Shown in pieces: positions 10,101-18,149 of a stretch of 44,007 bases of DNA. Made by a program: the position numbers and the translations under genes. A model generated the notes under the pieces. The model was not told the DNA's origin. It saw nothing but the letters and a program-made list of their open reading frames with translations, and did no database searches. Within the stretch, counting starts at the first letter, position 1, and each line of letters starts with the position of its first letter. The stretch spans positions 1 through 44,007 of the forward strand of contig JAILBM010000012.1 of the NCBI GenBank assembly GCA_024680925.1, read 5' to 3'. The stretch is from Butyrivibrio sp. (GTDB lineage Bacteria > Bacillota > Clostridia > Lachnospirales > Lachnospiraceae).

Positions 10101-10190
10101 AAGTGGCAGTATTACTATGACAGCAAAGCTAATCTGTAATTTTGTTTGCATTGAAGCTTTATGGTTAAACCAATGTATAAATCGCTTCAT
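7104..10190 (-). CDS. Hybrid sensor histidine kinase with two receiver domains
   Basis: A 1028-residue membrane sensor kinase. Order: a short cytoplasmic tail; TM1 (about 18-40); an extracellular Cache-like sensor (about 40-278); TM2 (about 280-303); HAMP (about 304-355); a PAS-like domain (about 385-495); HisKA with SHDFRTPMNA (His527); and an ATPase domain with N-box NILGNSVKYT, DNGLGM and GTGLGMAI. Two receivers follow: the first with DEN and phospho-acceptor Asp818, the second with EDN, Asp954 (TDIQMP) and Lys1008. No HPt or DNA-binding domain is present. It is a paralog of the kinase upstream, and the two flank a solute-binding protein gene (29 and 26 bases away), suggesting shared ligand sensing. 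The start is supported by AAAGG. Confidence 0.9.
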   Translation of the reverse strand: MKRFIHWFNHKASMQTKLQISFAVIVILPLIGLGAYTYVSSRINLVKQTELTMTNNTSTICYGLENNVRRIEEVVDFLSYSSEFRKKLENVNKSPADLSEELTNNIEPQIWYYMSSDTNISEIKIYSEYLPHSIGSFLEIPESEEVKKWYEEAGSDYTIRWTKGSDEEIYAYKALLDNNTASRRIGIIVLKIQHSNFLSLLNQTEYMNNGVYVLGNDDVVFASKTSQNEELDKNVLSVIKDNGIDEYTSEKSYVIAPSNYMINDWRVYYYIDRSGVNGLIKNQLVTTIVLVISAFIIAFIISRMLSKGLSKRIMYLQDVANGVSKGIFDIPYNQEYTDEIGRVEKSLSEMGRRILDIMQELEERREHDVGEKDKVIVQREWVFDYMVEKNQDMAIIYSISTKKADFITSNVTDILGIPREKISENVSCLWDSVKDKAKILDSEKIRQLSVGQALVEEEVEIENVITGECKWYRIAIVHTEHNDGDSFMIAMFDKTEALNRNHQLEEVLNVAKSANEAKTNFLANMSHDFRTPMNAITGFNLLIAKNSDDPVKVREYTHKISLACQNLLSLLNDVLDMSKIESGKTNLTMNEFALGLLLEEVNSVIAFQAKGKQQDYQVHAEGIQHDTFIGDKQRINEILVNILGNSVKYTQNGGKIDFTINESASMTEGYQNITFIIKDNGLGMSEEFQNKIFEAFSREEKDTTKSIQGTGLGMAITKNLIELMGGSISVKSKEGEGSTFTVNLRLQVVIKRQDDVWSRHGINRILIVDENKDECDMITKSMDGTGVETMLATSSHSAIHLIDVSNEDHKSIDLVLIDSLIHKQDPVSVIEKIRRMYPQNPKYIILMSEDWSDIEDEARAAGVDNFMQKPFFRSTFKQIVEELGVNAGIVEQEEKLPLEGLRFLAAEDNEINADILIELMEMEGATVELGENGQIAVDMFKNSEIGYYNMVLTDIQMPVMNGYETARAIRELDREDAATIPIIAMTANAYADDVQKAFDAGMNAHVAKPIDIKVMEKAIREQLSNSKK

Positions 10191-10219
10191 TTATTTGCCT
10201 TTCTTTAAATAAAATGAAC

Positions 10220-11524
10220 TTAGTTATTTTTTATTAAAGCTCTTACTATTAGATCTGTATTAGACAGAGCTTTTTCAAGGGTATATTCTCCTCTGATGTA
10301 TTCCTGCAGATTCATTCCGAAATCAATATAGGCACTTGAAGCCTTACCCCAATTCATCCAGGGAGCATATACTCTATCAGCTTCTATAACACTTTTTATA
10401 TCATCAAATTCGCTTGGATTATAAAATTGGGCACCCTTTAAATATGTATCAGAGCCTATCTGCGTTTTCCACATGGCTCTTTGACCTTTGTATGTAGATA
10501 TGGCTTCAAGAACTTTTTGGGCCACATCTATATTTCTGCTGTTAGCATTTATTGCAAAACCGTACATTGCTCCACCCATAAGGATCTGCTCTCCGGTGGT
10601 ATTTCCGCCATAGGGCATCATTGCAAAGTTCAGCCCCGGGTTCTTTGTAATTATATCTCTGTAGCTTAAAGTGTCAGCGCATAGCATAGCTGTTTGACCG
10701 CCTGCAAATTCATTTACAGCATAATCATTATCTTCTATGAGCATATCCTTTGTGATTATTTCATCTTCCACAAGCTTTGCCCATTCTTTCATATAAGGCA
10801 GCCATTTATTCCTGAGACTTACCTTATTATTGATATAATCCTTTCCAAAACCGGCTCCTTCATCCGTAGAAAGATATTCAGCTACAACATAGGCCATTGC
10901 GTGAGTTTGTACTACATCCCACTGATATATTCCCATGGAAAAAGGCTTTACTCCTTCATCCTTTAACATAAGGCATATACTTAAAAATTCATTATAGGTC
11001 TTTGGCACTACAATATTGTATTTTTTGAATATATCCTTGTTATAATAAATTCCCGCATACTGACAAAGTCCGGGTATTGCATATATATCACCGTTATAAG
11101 TAAAGGCTTTTGTTCCGCTTTCCTCATATTTTGAAGCAAGCTCATTTTGTTTTACTAAATATCCTTGCTTTGCATGAATATAGGTAGTGGCATAGTCTTC
11201 AAGAACTATATCCGCACCCGCCCCTTCAGCAAGACTAATATCCACAACTGCACTGTAATTGGTTTTGGAAATATACTTATATTGTATGGTTCTGTCTGGC
11301 ATTTCCTTACGCAAGTATGTCAAAAGTTCACTTACAGCACTTTCAGGAAGCCATCCCACAATATCTATAGGAGGGCTCTGTATATTACCATACTCATCTT
11401 TTAATGCCGCTATTCTATTGGATTGACCCTCACTTATGGCATTTACCGGGATATAGCTGCAACAGACTATAATTATTACTGTTATAAGCAATAATCCTGC
11501 TATCTTGTTTATACATTTTTTCAT
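10220..11524 (-). CDS. Secreted solute-binding protein between two sensor kinases
   Basis: A 434-residue extracellular binding protein of the sugar ABC type (family 1 style). A signal peptide ends near PVNA (about residue 29). The hydrophobic core contains two Cys but no good lipobox, so it is probably released or held by partners and not lipidated. The mature part has the usual hinge-domain features: a beta-alpha N-domain, the segment ALPGLCQYAGIYYNKDIFKK-like (here AIPGLCQYAGIYYNKDIFKK) and a C-terminal GGAMYGFAINA. No permease or ATPase is adjacent. It sits 26 bases after one hybrid kinase and 29 bases before another, so the simplest reading is a ligand-presenting co-receptor for these kinases. 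It shows no close likeness to the lipoprotein at 501-1760. AAAGGACATT precedes the ATG. Confidence 0.82.
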   Translation of the reverse strand: MKKCINKIAGLLLITVIIIVCCSYIPVNAISEGQSNRIAALKDEYGNIQSPPIDIVGWLPESAVSELLTYLRKEMPDRTIQYKYISKTNYSAVVDISLAEGAGADIVLEDYATTYIHAKQGYLVKQNELASKYEESGTKAFTYNGDIYAIPGLCQYAGIYYNKDIFKKYNIVVPKTYNEFLSICLMLKDEGVKPFSMGIYQWDVVQTHAMAYVVAEYLSTDEGAGFGKDYINNKVSLRNKWLPYMKEWAKLVEDEIITKDMLIEDNDYAVNEFAGGQTAMLCADTLSYRDIITKNPGLNFAMMPYGGNTTGEQILMGGAMYGFAINANSRNIDVAQKVLEAISTYKGQRAMWKTQIGSDTYLKGAQFYNPSEFDDIKSVIEADRVYAPWMNWGKASSAYIDFGMNLQEYIRGEYTLEKALSNTDLIVRALIKNN

Positions 11525-11550
11525 TAAAAATGTCCTTTAAAAAAAGCTGG

Positions 11551-14118
11551 CTACTTATTGTTTCTGTTAATGACTTTTAATATTTCTTTTTCCATTTTCT
11601 CAAGCTCTAATGGCTTTGCCATATGACCATCCATTCCTGCTCTGTAACATTTTTCTATATCATCAGGATAGGCATTGGCAGACATTGCAAGAATAGGAAC
11701 TCTCTTTATTCTGAGTTTTTCAATTTTTCTAATAGCCTTAGTTGCTTCATATCCGTCCATATTGGGCATCATGAGATCCATAAGTATAAGATCGTAATAC
11801 TGTTCAGGGTGTTCTTCATACATTCTGACAGCAACCTCACCATCTTCGGCTCCTTCACATTCAGCGCCTTTAAGTTTTAACATTTCTATTACTATCTCTG
11901 CATTTATTTCATTGTCTTCAACCGCCAGAAATCTCATTCCTTTTATGGATTTTTTGTATTCCGCCTTTTTCTTTTCGTCCTTTTTTTCTTCAAAGGCAGT
12001 GGTAATTATTTCTCCTGTAGGGTCTATATTTTCCTGTTCTTCTTTTCCCAAGGATCTAAGCTTTAAAAGAACTGTAAATGTAGTTCCTTCTCCCACCTTA
12101 CTTACTGCAGAAATGGTTCCTCCCATGAGTTCAACAATATTTTTGGTTATTACTATTCCCATTCCTTTATGCTTCATTCTTTCGGGAGAATCATTTATTT
12201 TCTCACTAAATGGGTCAAATAAGGTTTTAAGATTCTTTTCATCTATTCCTATTCCTGTATCTGTTACATCTATTCTTATATCCTGATATTCCTCAAGCTT
12301 GCTGCTGACACCTGTAACTGTTACCCAGACATTTCCTCCCTTTGGAGTGTACCTGACTGCATTTACAAGAAGGTTTATGATTATTTCCTCAAGCTTTTGT
12401 CTGTCACCTATAAAATAATTCTTTGACAGACTTTTTCTTTCTGCACTTATGGTTATATTGTTTTGTTTTGCCGTATACTCAACATTCCCGATTGCCTTTT
12501 TGATTACATCCGCAATATTGAATTCTTCCAGTTTAAGCTGAGTTTCACCACTTTCATTTTTACTCATTTCAAGAACATCATTAACAAGACCAAGCATATC
12601 CTTGTATGCATAGTCTATTTTTTCTGTATACTCACTAACCTTATCGGGATCTGTTTTATTATTTTTCAAAAGAGTAATATATCCACCAATTGCATTCATT
12701 GGTGTTCTGAATACATGAGACATATTTGCAAGGAACTGACTCTTTACAGCATTGGCATTCCTTGCAACCTCCAGCATTTCATCCATCTGTTTCTCATGGA
12801 TTATGCCCTCTGTTTCATCAATAAGAAATACCACAAATTTTCCTGTGTTCTCATCAAAGGATGAATGGAGAACATGCAGTGTAAACCAGTGTATTTCTCC
12901 GTTCATTATATTTCTTATCTGTACTTTTTCCGTAATAGTTTTACCTATTTCAAGCTTTTTAACTTCTTCTGCATTTACCTTTGTTCCTGAGTTCATAACG
13001 CCTTTAAACAAGTTTTTTACATCCTTTTTGGCCTCTGCAACACTTATTCCAAGAACTGAGAGTAGGTTTTGAGAAATGAAATCCACTTTGTAGGTCTTAT
13101 CATCAATTATTCCTATTATATTTCCTGAATTTTTGAGCATAAGATCAAAAGACCATTCTCTGTAAGCAATTTCCTTGTCCTTATATCTGAGCTTATATCT
13201 GTGCCTGTTGTTAATAAAAAATATTACGCATAAGCCTGATGTAATAAGGATTATAGCTTCTATAATGCTGTTAACCTTTTTATTTGCATCCAGGGTTTTG
13301 TCAAGAAGATTTGCATCCGTAATGGTATAAAGTGTAAAGTCACTGTATCCGATTCGTTCGTAGTTGATATAGTATTTATTCCTGCCATCAATTACTTTAA
13401 TAAGATTTGCCTTACCGCTATAGATATCATTTTTGACCTTTTCGTAGGTATAACCTTCTATCTGTGTGTTTTCCAGATAGCTTAATACATTTTGAGATTC
13501 CTCAGACTCTGAAATTGAGGAAAAAACAGTATCACCGGTAGCCGTAACTATGTAGCAATATGAAAAATTGGAAAATTCTCCCTGATTAAGGAGCTTTTTG
13601 ATTACATTTCGATCAACAGAAAATCCAATGGCAATATAACCAAAGCCATTCACCTGTCCTGAACATGGAGTTATATAGACATCAACTGGCAAATTATCGG
13701 AATTAATATTTCTTGTTATAACTTTACCTTTATGCGAAGAAAGAGTTTCAAGTTCTTCTTCACTTAAGCCAAGTTTACCTGTATGTCCTTCCGGTGTGGT
13801 AAAGGAGCCCTTTGTATTGATAAAATAAAAATCCGAAAAGGTCCATACATCCTTTTCATTATGTATAAAATTGCGAAATTCACCCTGTGATATATCCTTT
13901 TTGTTCTCAAGAATATATTTCCAGCTATCAAGCATATCAAAGTTTCGTTCAATCCTTCGTTCAAAGGCATTAGCTATCTGATCGTTGACAATTCCAAGCT
14001 GGACTGCACGATCTTTAAATACTACCTGTGAACGAATTTGCCCTGAAACGAACACAATGCATCCTATGATAATGATAAATATAGCAATTTGAATAAATAA
14101 CCTTCTATTTTTATACAA
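11551..14118 (-). CDS. Hybrid sensor histidine kinase with one receiver domain
   Basis: An 855-residue membrane sensor kinase from the chosen start. TM1 spans about residues 8-27, an extracellular Cache-like sensor about 30-280, and TM2 about 284-304. There is no clear HAMP. A PAS-like domain follows (about 320-440), then HisKA, an ATPase domain (NLLVNAVRYT, DTGIGI, KGMGIVI) and one receiver (EDN, acceptor Asp781 in LMDLMMP, later KPLE). The phospho-histidine box reads SHVFRTP: Val replaces the usual Asp/Glu after His468, which may weaken kinase or phosphatase chemistry. The frame opens at a TTG at 14163, but a promoter-like pair puts the mRNA start near 14153. GAGG lies 8 bases before TTG at 14118, so that start is preferred. 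It is the first gene of the kinase/binding-protein run. Confidence 0.83.
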   Translation of the reverse strand: MYKNRRLFIQIAIFIIIIGCIVFVSGQIRSQVVFKDRAVQLGIVNDQIANAFERRIERNFDMLDSWKYILENKKDISQGEFRNFIHNEKDVWTFSDFYFINTKGSFTTPEGHTGKLGLSEEELETLSSHKGKVITRNINSDNLPVDVYITPCSGQVNGFGYIAIGFSVDRNVIKKLLNQGEFSNFSYCYIVTATGDTVFSSISESEESQNVLSYLENTQIEGYTYEKVKNDIYSGKANLIKVIDGRNKYYINYERIGYSDFTLYTITDANLLDKTLDANKKVNSIIEAIILITSGLCVIFFINNRHRYKLRYKDKEIAYREWSFDLMLKNSGNIIGIIDDKTYKVDFISQNLLSVLGISVAEAKKDVKNLFKGVMNSGTKVNAEEVKKLEIGKTITEKVQIRNIMNGEIHWFTLHVLHSSFDENTGKFVVFLIDETEGIIHEKQMDEMLEVARNANAVKSQFLANMSHVFRTPMNAIGGYITLLKNNKTDPDKVSEYTEKIDYAYKDMLGLVNDVLEMSKNESGETQLKLEEFNIADVIKKAIGNVEYTAKQNNITISAERKSLSKNYFIGDRQKLEEIIINLLVNAVRYTPKGGNVWVTVTGVSSKLEEYQDIRIDVTDTGIGIDEKNLKTLFDPFSEKINDSPERMKHKGMGIVITKNIVELMGGTISAVSKVGEGTTFTVLLKLRSLGKEEQENIDPTGEIITTAFEEKKDEKKKAEYKKSIKGMRFLAVEDNEINAEIVIEMLKLKGAECEGAEDGEVAVRMYEEHPEQYYDLILMDLMMPNMDGYEATKAIRKIEKLRIKRVPILAMSANAYPDDIEKCYRAGMDGHMAKPLELEKMEKEILKVINRNNK

Positions 14119-14140
14119 AGCTTTTGCCTCTAAAGTTATT

Positions 14141-14154
14141 ATCACTAAGGTGAT
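14141..14154. promoter_or_regulatory. Small palindrome at predicted kinase-operon mRNA start
   Basis: ATCAC (14141-14145) and GTGAT (14150-14154) form a 5-bp inverted repeat with a 4-base spacer. It falls at the predicted +1 of the minus-strand kinase transcript, where a repressor could act. The arms are short, so it could be chance. Confidence 0.25.
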
Positions 14155-14159
14155 GGGTA

Positions 14160-14188
14160 TCAATACTATCTTATCATTTTTTCGTCAA
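14160..14188 (-). promoter_or_regulatory. Predicted promoter of the kinase/binding-protein operon
   Basis: On the minus strand TTGACG (14183-14188) lies 17 bases from TATTGA (14160-14165). The -35 box is good and the -10 box is fair. The predicted mRNA start, near 14153, lies between the upstream ydcF gene and the chosen TTG start of the kinase. Confidence 0.4.
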
Positions 14189-14212
14189 TAATTCTTCAAG
14201 TTTATAGCTTTT

Positions 14213-14833
14213 TTAGTTATTTTTGTAAAAAATTTTTTGAAACATTCCGTCAACTGTGAAGTATTTTCCACATTTGATAAGTTCCCCCATTACGAGATTA
14301 TATCCTTCTTCTGTTTCGTACCAGTTGTTGTACATTATATTTTTTGTATTTACAGGCGCCACAAGTACCTCTACCCCCGGAAATTCGGACTGAAATGTCA
14401 TTAAAGCTCTTCTGGCATGAAAAGCCTGACAACATAAAATTATCCGCTTTAAATCATTTCCTTTAAGCATGGCGGCACAATACCTGGCATTTTCAAAGGT
14501 ATTGGTGGAATTATTTTCTACAAGAATATTTGATTTCCTTACGCCTTCTCTTAATAGAACACTTGCAAGATATTCTGCTTCCGTTGCAGGAAGATTTATT
14601 TCTTCCAGATTTTTTGCTTCCTCTTCAAAGGAATTATTCTTATAACTGAACTTTCCGCTTACAAGAACAAAAGGAGCATATCTGGATTTCCAAAGCCTTG
14701 CCGCCTGAACGGCCAAAAGAGGCTCCGGTGCCCCCGGAACAATTATAATATCTGCCTTATCAAGGCCATCCTCAACAAATATAAACTGTCCGATATCATT
14801 TAATGATCTTTTATTTACATAACTGTTTGACAT
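14213..14833 (-). CDS. YdcF family (DUF218) protein
   Basis: A 206-residue protein of the DUF218/YdcF family, related to proteins such as SanA and ElyC implicated in envelope or vancomycin-related functions; the exact reaction is unknown. The family pattern is visible: IIIVPGAPEP near residue 33, FVLVSGK (about 75), a central ENNSTNTFENAR (about 125) and IILCCQAFHARRA (about 145). It has no signal peptide or membrane segment, unlike many relatives, so it should be cytoplasmic. The start is ATG after GTGGGGAAATT. It lies upstream of the kinase run on the same strand, with a promoter-like pair between, so co-transcription is possible but not required. Confidence 0.8.
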   Translation of the reverse strand: MSNSYVNKRSLNDIGQFIFVEDGLDKADIIIVPGAPEPLLAVQAARLWKSRYAPFVLVSGKFSYKNNSFEEEAKNLEEINLPATEAEYLASVLLREGVRKSNILVENNSTNTFENARYCAAMLKGNDLKRIILCCQAFHARRALMTFQSEFPGVEVLVAPVNTKNIMYNNWYETEEGYNLVMGELIKCGKYFTVDGMFQKIFYKNN

Positions 14834-14850
14834 AATTTCCCCACTGTTTT

Positions 14851-14892
14851 AAATAAAAAAGCCATGTGAAGGCTTCACATGACCTTTTTTTA
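14851..14892. terminator. Bidirectional terminator between flavin reductase and ydcF
   Basis: CATGTGAA (14863-14870) and TTCACATG (14874-14881) pair around a 3-base loop, with an A run on the left and a T run on the right, so it works for either strand. It lies just after the flavin reductase stop codon on the minus strand. Confidence 0.85.
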
Positions 14893-14893
14893 T

Positions 14894-15406
14894 TTATCTC
14901 ACCATAATCTTTTTTATTTCTGCAATATAGACAGTGTGATAATCACCATCACTATAATATTTCTCAATTATTTCAGGAGGTATGATTCCACCCTTTTCGA
15001 TTTCCTGCTTTGCAAGAACTTCGCAAAGCACTACGTTTTTTGCTTCATCAATATAAGGAATGCCTTCATCATAATCTATATTCAGTCTTGCACCCTTAAG
15101 CTTATCTTCATCTCTTCCGGAAACTGCTCCAAGATATTTCATGGCTCCGCGATATTTTTTCATATCAAGGAAAGATACAGAAAATGTATCTGAAGCATCT
15201 ATCATTTCTTTAGTATACCTGCTGGATCTTACAAATATAAATACTACATGTTTGCTCCAAATAAAACCCACACCACCCCAGGATATGGTCATGGAATTGA
15301 CTTTATCATCCTTAGAAGATGTAAGAAGAGCCCATCTGTCATCTCCAAAACGGCTCTCTTCTGAAATTATTGTTTCAAGTTCAACCGGTTGAAATGAATG
15401 CTGCAT
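14894..15406 (-). CDS. Flavin reductase family protein
   Basis: A 170-residue FMN-binding split-barrel protein of the flavin reductase-like family. Visible pattern: WALLTSSKDDKVNSMTISWG near residue 25, which is the usual strand and flavin-phosphate region, then WSKHVVFIFVRSSRYTKEMI and FSVSFLD (about 75), close to the normal family order. Such proteins reduce flavin with NAD(P)H or use bound FMN in oxidoreduction; the substrate here is unknown. The start is ATG with GAGGGGG nine bases upstream. A strong terminator follows. Its presence 44 bases after greA could put it in the same transcript. Confidence 0.85.
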   Translation of the reverse strand: MQHSFQPVELETIISEESRFGDDRWALLTSSKDDKVNSMTISWGGVGFIWSKHVVFIFVRSSRYTKEMIDASDTFSVSFLDMKKYRGAMKYLGAVSGRDEDKLKGARLNIDYDEGIPYIDEAKNVVLCEVLAKQEIEKGGIIPPEIIEKYYSDGDYHTVYIAEIKKIMVR

Positions 15407-15449
15407 AAAGTAATACCCCCTCTGGCATATATGTGCATTATTTTTGCTC

Positions 15450-15953
15450 TTAGAAGTCTCTTATTCTATCATCCTCAGATAGTCCTGTGTTAACTATACT
15501 GATAATTGTGACTTCATAGCTGTAACTATCATTTACTTTTATATTAACATGGTCTCCAACTTTATGTCCAAGTAATTGTTTACCCAGTGGTGACTCTATA
15601 CTGATAAGTCCTCTTAAAGAATCACCTCTCATAGTGGTTACAATCTTATATACTTCTTCCGTTTGATCCTCTTCTATTCTGACTGTAACAGTTTTATTAA
15701 GACCAACCTGTTCATCTGTGGTATTGTCCTCTATAACCTTGGCTGTTTTTATCATTCTTTCAAGGAATCTGATACGGCTTTCATTTTGATTTTTGGCCTT
15801 TTTAGCAGCATAATATTCAAAATTCTCACTTAAATCGCCCTGTGCCCTTGCTTCTTTTACGTGCTCAAGAAGCTCTTTTCGTACTACGATTTTTCTGTGA
15901 TCTATTTCTGCCTGCATATCATCTATATCTTTTTGAGTAAGTTCGTTATTCAT
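15450..15953 (-). CDS. greA: Transcription elongation factor GreA/GreB family
   Basis: A 167-residue transcript-cleavage factor that rescues backtracked RNA polymerase. The N-terminal coiled coil carries the family signature GDLSENFEYYAAKKAKNQ (about residues 38-55), whose tip acids (Asp, Glu) support Mg2+ in the polymerase active site. The C-terminal FKBP-like domain contains SPLGKQLLGHKVGD (about 120-135). The start is ATG, with GAGGATAAT just before it. Upstream lies an unusual promoter plus terminator, described separately. It is slightly longer than typical GreA (about 157 residues), and a second greA may exist elsewhere. Confidence 0.9.
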   Translation of the reverse strand: MNNELTQKDIDDMQAEIDHRKIVVRKELLEHVKEARAQGDLSENFEYYAAKKAKNQNESRIRFLERMIKTAKVIEDNTTDEQVGLNKTVTVRIEEDQTEEVYKIVTTMRGDSLRGLISIESPLGKQLLGHKVGDHVNIKVNDSYSYEVTIISIVNTGLSEDDRIRDF

Positions 15954-16049
15954 ATTATCCTCGACCTTTTCATAAAATATATAGTAAATTATATCAATAA
16001 GTTATATTTATTGGGAATTAATTTTGAAAAATAATTATTTCTGAACGTT

Positions 16050-16082
16050 AAAAAAGACAGCCTTTGGGGTGCTGTCTTTTTT
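16050..16082. terminator. Strong terminator upstream of greA
   Basis: AAAAAAGACAGC (16050-16061) and GCTGTCTTTTTT (16071-16082) pair perfectly around a 9-base loop, giving a terminator for both strands. It ends the ftsH operon and/or the short RNA predicted from 16145. Confidence 0.9.
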
Positions 16083-16145
16083 AGAGAAGGTATTTCTTTC
16101 TTATGGGGTATAGCAAAAAACTATATAATGTATTGGGGGGTTACA
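16050..16145 (-). ncRNA. Candidate small RNA or greA leader attenuator
   Basis: The 304-base gap between ftsH and greA holds no reading frame worth calling. On the minus strand a promoter-like pair (next entry) predicts an RNA starting near 16145 and ending at the perfect terminator at 16050-16082, about 95 bases long. It contains two C-rich runs. Without termination it would run into greA. E. coli greA has a comparable short leader RNA (GraL), but sequence likeness to it is neither seen nor claimed. Confidence 0.35.
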
Positions 16146-16151
16146 AGTAGT

Positions 16152-16180
16152 ATAATAGCATTCACCTATATATTCGTAAA
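16152..16180 (-). promoter_or_regulatory. Predicted promoter of the greA leader RNA
   Basis: TTTACG (16175-16180) lies 17 bases from TATTAT (16152-16157) on the minus strand, with a predicted start near 16145. Confidence 0.4.
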
Positions 16181-16257
16181 TCCGCACCTTTCACAAAGTT
16201 AACAATTTTGTAGTCAGTTTTTTGTGGAAACTGTACAATACATTTTGGGTTATTTGA

Positions 16258-18114
16258 CTAGATTTCCATGCTGAAAGTTGAAGGAATCTCCTTACCTTCA
16301 AAAAGAGCTTCGAACTCTTCGCGTCCTATTTTCTCCTTCTGTATCAGAAGTTCTGCACTCTTATGAAGAACATCCTGATTCTCAAGAATAATTTCTTTTG
16401 CTCTTGCATAGCAGGTATCAATGATTGTCTTTACTTCCTTATCAATTTCACCTGACATAAGCTCACTATGCTTCTTGTTATGAGCTATATCATATCCGAT
16501 AAAGACATCCTCTTCCTCTTCATCATAGTTAATCACACCGATATTTGAAGACATACCATACTTTGTAACCATATTACGAGCTTCTTTTGTAGCTTTTCTT
16601 ATATCGCTGGAAGCACCTGTGGTTATATCACCAAATATAATTTCCTCTGCAATACGTCCGCCCAAAGATACCATAATATCTTCAAGCATACGATTCTTTG
16701 AAAGGAACATTTCATCCTTTTCCGGAAGAGGCATTGTATAGCCTGCTGCTCCGGCTCCGGTTGGAATAATAGATACTGTGTAAACCGGTCCCACATCAGG
16801 CAATACATGGAACAAAATTGCATGTCCTGATTCATGGTAGGCTGTAATTTTCTTTTCTTTTTCAGAAATAATATGACTGTGCTTTTCTACACCGATACCT
16901 ACATTTACAAAGGCCTTCTGTATATCTTCCTGATTGGTATAGCTTCTGTCTTCCATGGCTGTATTTATTGCAGCCTCATTAAGAAGATTTTCAAGATCGG
17001 CTCCTGTAAAGCCGGCTGTAGTCTGGGCAACCTGCTTAAGATCCACATCAGAACCCAGTTTCTTATTTTTGGCATGTACCTTAAGTATTGCTTCTCTTCC
17101 ACCTACATCAGGAGGGCTTACGGTTATCTTTCTGTCAAAACGTCCCGGTCTTAAAATAGCAGGATCCAGAATATCAACTCTGTTTGTTGCTGCCATTACG
17201 ATTATGCCTTCGTTTGTACCAAATCCGTCCATCTCTACAAGAAGCTGGTTAAGGGTTTGCTCACGTTCATCATGGCCACCGCCCATACCTGTTCCTCTTC
17301 TTCTGGCAACGGCATCAATTTCATCAATGAAAATAATACATGGAGCATTTTTCTTGGCATCTGCAAAAAGGTCTCTTACTCTTGATGCACCTACACCAAC
17401 AAACATTTCTACAAAATCAGAACCTGATATTGTAAAAAACGGAACTCCGGCTTCTCCGGCAACTGCCTTGGCAAGAAGTGTTTTACCTGTTCCGGGTCTT
17501 CCTTCAAGAAGCACACCCTTAGGAATACGGGCTCCGAGTTTAATAAATTTACCCGGGAATTTTAAAAATTCTATAATTTCAGCAAGCTGCTCTTTTTCTT
17601 CGGCAAGTCCTGCCACATCATCAAGTCTTACTTTGTTATCATCACTGTTTGAAAGTCTTGCCCTGCTTTTACCAAAATTCATCATCCGGTTTCCTCCGGC
17701 TGATGCATTCTGTGCATTATTCAGCATTACAAATATAAATGCCAGAACTATAAGACCAATCATTATGGGAACAAGATTTGATAATATCTTATTTTCCCTG
17801 GAAACATCTTTTACGGTAGGATAAACATTATTGGTGTTAAGAAGCTTCTCTGCCTCTGTTACATCTGTTACATAAAGCGTAATATCATCCCCGTCTGTAG
17901 TAATAACTCTTACAGCTCCCGTTGGTGTTTCCTCATTCTGATAGATAACTGCTCCTGCTATCTTTCCTGCCTCAAGATCACTTTGAAGCTGACCCAGAGT
18001 ATAGGAATTATCCACATATGAGCTCTTACTTCCTGCGTATTGTAAAAATACAACGGCTATAAGCAGCATTATAGCCAGCAAAAAGTAATAATTGTAATTT
18101 CTGCTTTTCTTCAT
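16258..18114 (-). CDS. ftsH: ATP-dependent zinc metalloprotease FtsH
   Basis: A 618-residue membrane-anchored AAA+ protease for quality control of membrane and regulatory proteins. TM1 is about residues 9-27, followed by an external domain, then TM2 about 110-131 and the AAA domain: Walker A GRPGTGKT (205-212), Walker [11 protein letters not shown] (about 260-269), the SRH with LRPGRFDR and the zinc site HESGH (427-431). Walker A has Arg206 where Pro is usual; the catalytic Gly-Lys-Thr are intact. Gene order tilS-hpt-ftsH is the conserved Firmicutes arrangement, and the gene starts 35 bases after hpt. Length is normal. Confidence 0.97.
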   Translation of the reverse strand: MKKSRNYNYYFLLAIMLLIAVVFLQYAGSKSSYVDNSYTLGQLQSDLEAGKIAGAVIYQNEETPTGAVRVITTDGDDITLYVTDVTEAEKLLNTNNVYPTVKDVSRENKILSNLVPIMIGLIVLAFIFVMLNNAQNASAGGNRMMNFGKSRARLSNSDDNKVRLDDVAGLAEEKEQLAEIIEFLKFPGKFIKLGARIPKGVLLEGRPGTGKTLLAKAVAGEAGVPFFTISGSDFVEMFVGVGASRVRDLFADAKKNAPCIIFIDEIDAVARRRGTGMGGGHDEREQTLNQLLVEMDGFGTNEGIIVMAATNRVDILDPAILRPGRFDRKITVSPPDVGGREAILKVHAKNKKLGSDVDLKQVAQTTAGFTGADLENLLNEAAINTAMEDRSYTNQEDIQKAFVNVGIGVEKHSHIISEKEKKITAYHESGHAILFHVLPDVGPVYTVSIIPTGAGAAGYTMPLPEKDEMFLSKNRMLEDIMVSLGGRIAEEIIFGDITTGASSDIRKATKEARNMVTKYGMSSNIGVINYDEEEEDVFIGYDIAHNKKHSELMSGEIDKEVKTIIDTCYARAKEIILENQDVLHKSAELLIQKEKIGREEFEALFEGKEIPSTFSMEI

Positions 18115-18149
18115 TCATTTACCCCCAGCTACCTTTATTTTCAATACTG

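Noticed and set aside
14118-14163. Upstream TTG start for the first hybrid kinase
   Set aside because: It would begin before the predicted mRNA start, whereas GAGG supports the TTG at 14118.
16955-17824. 289-residue plus-strand frame
   Set aside because: It lies wholly opposite ftsH and is rich in Ser, Pro and Leu as expected for an antisense shadow.
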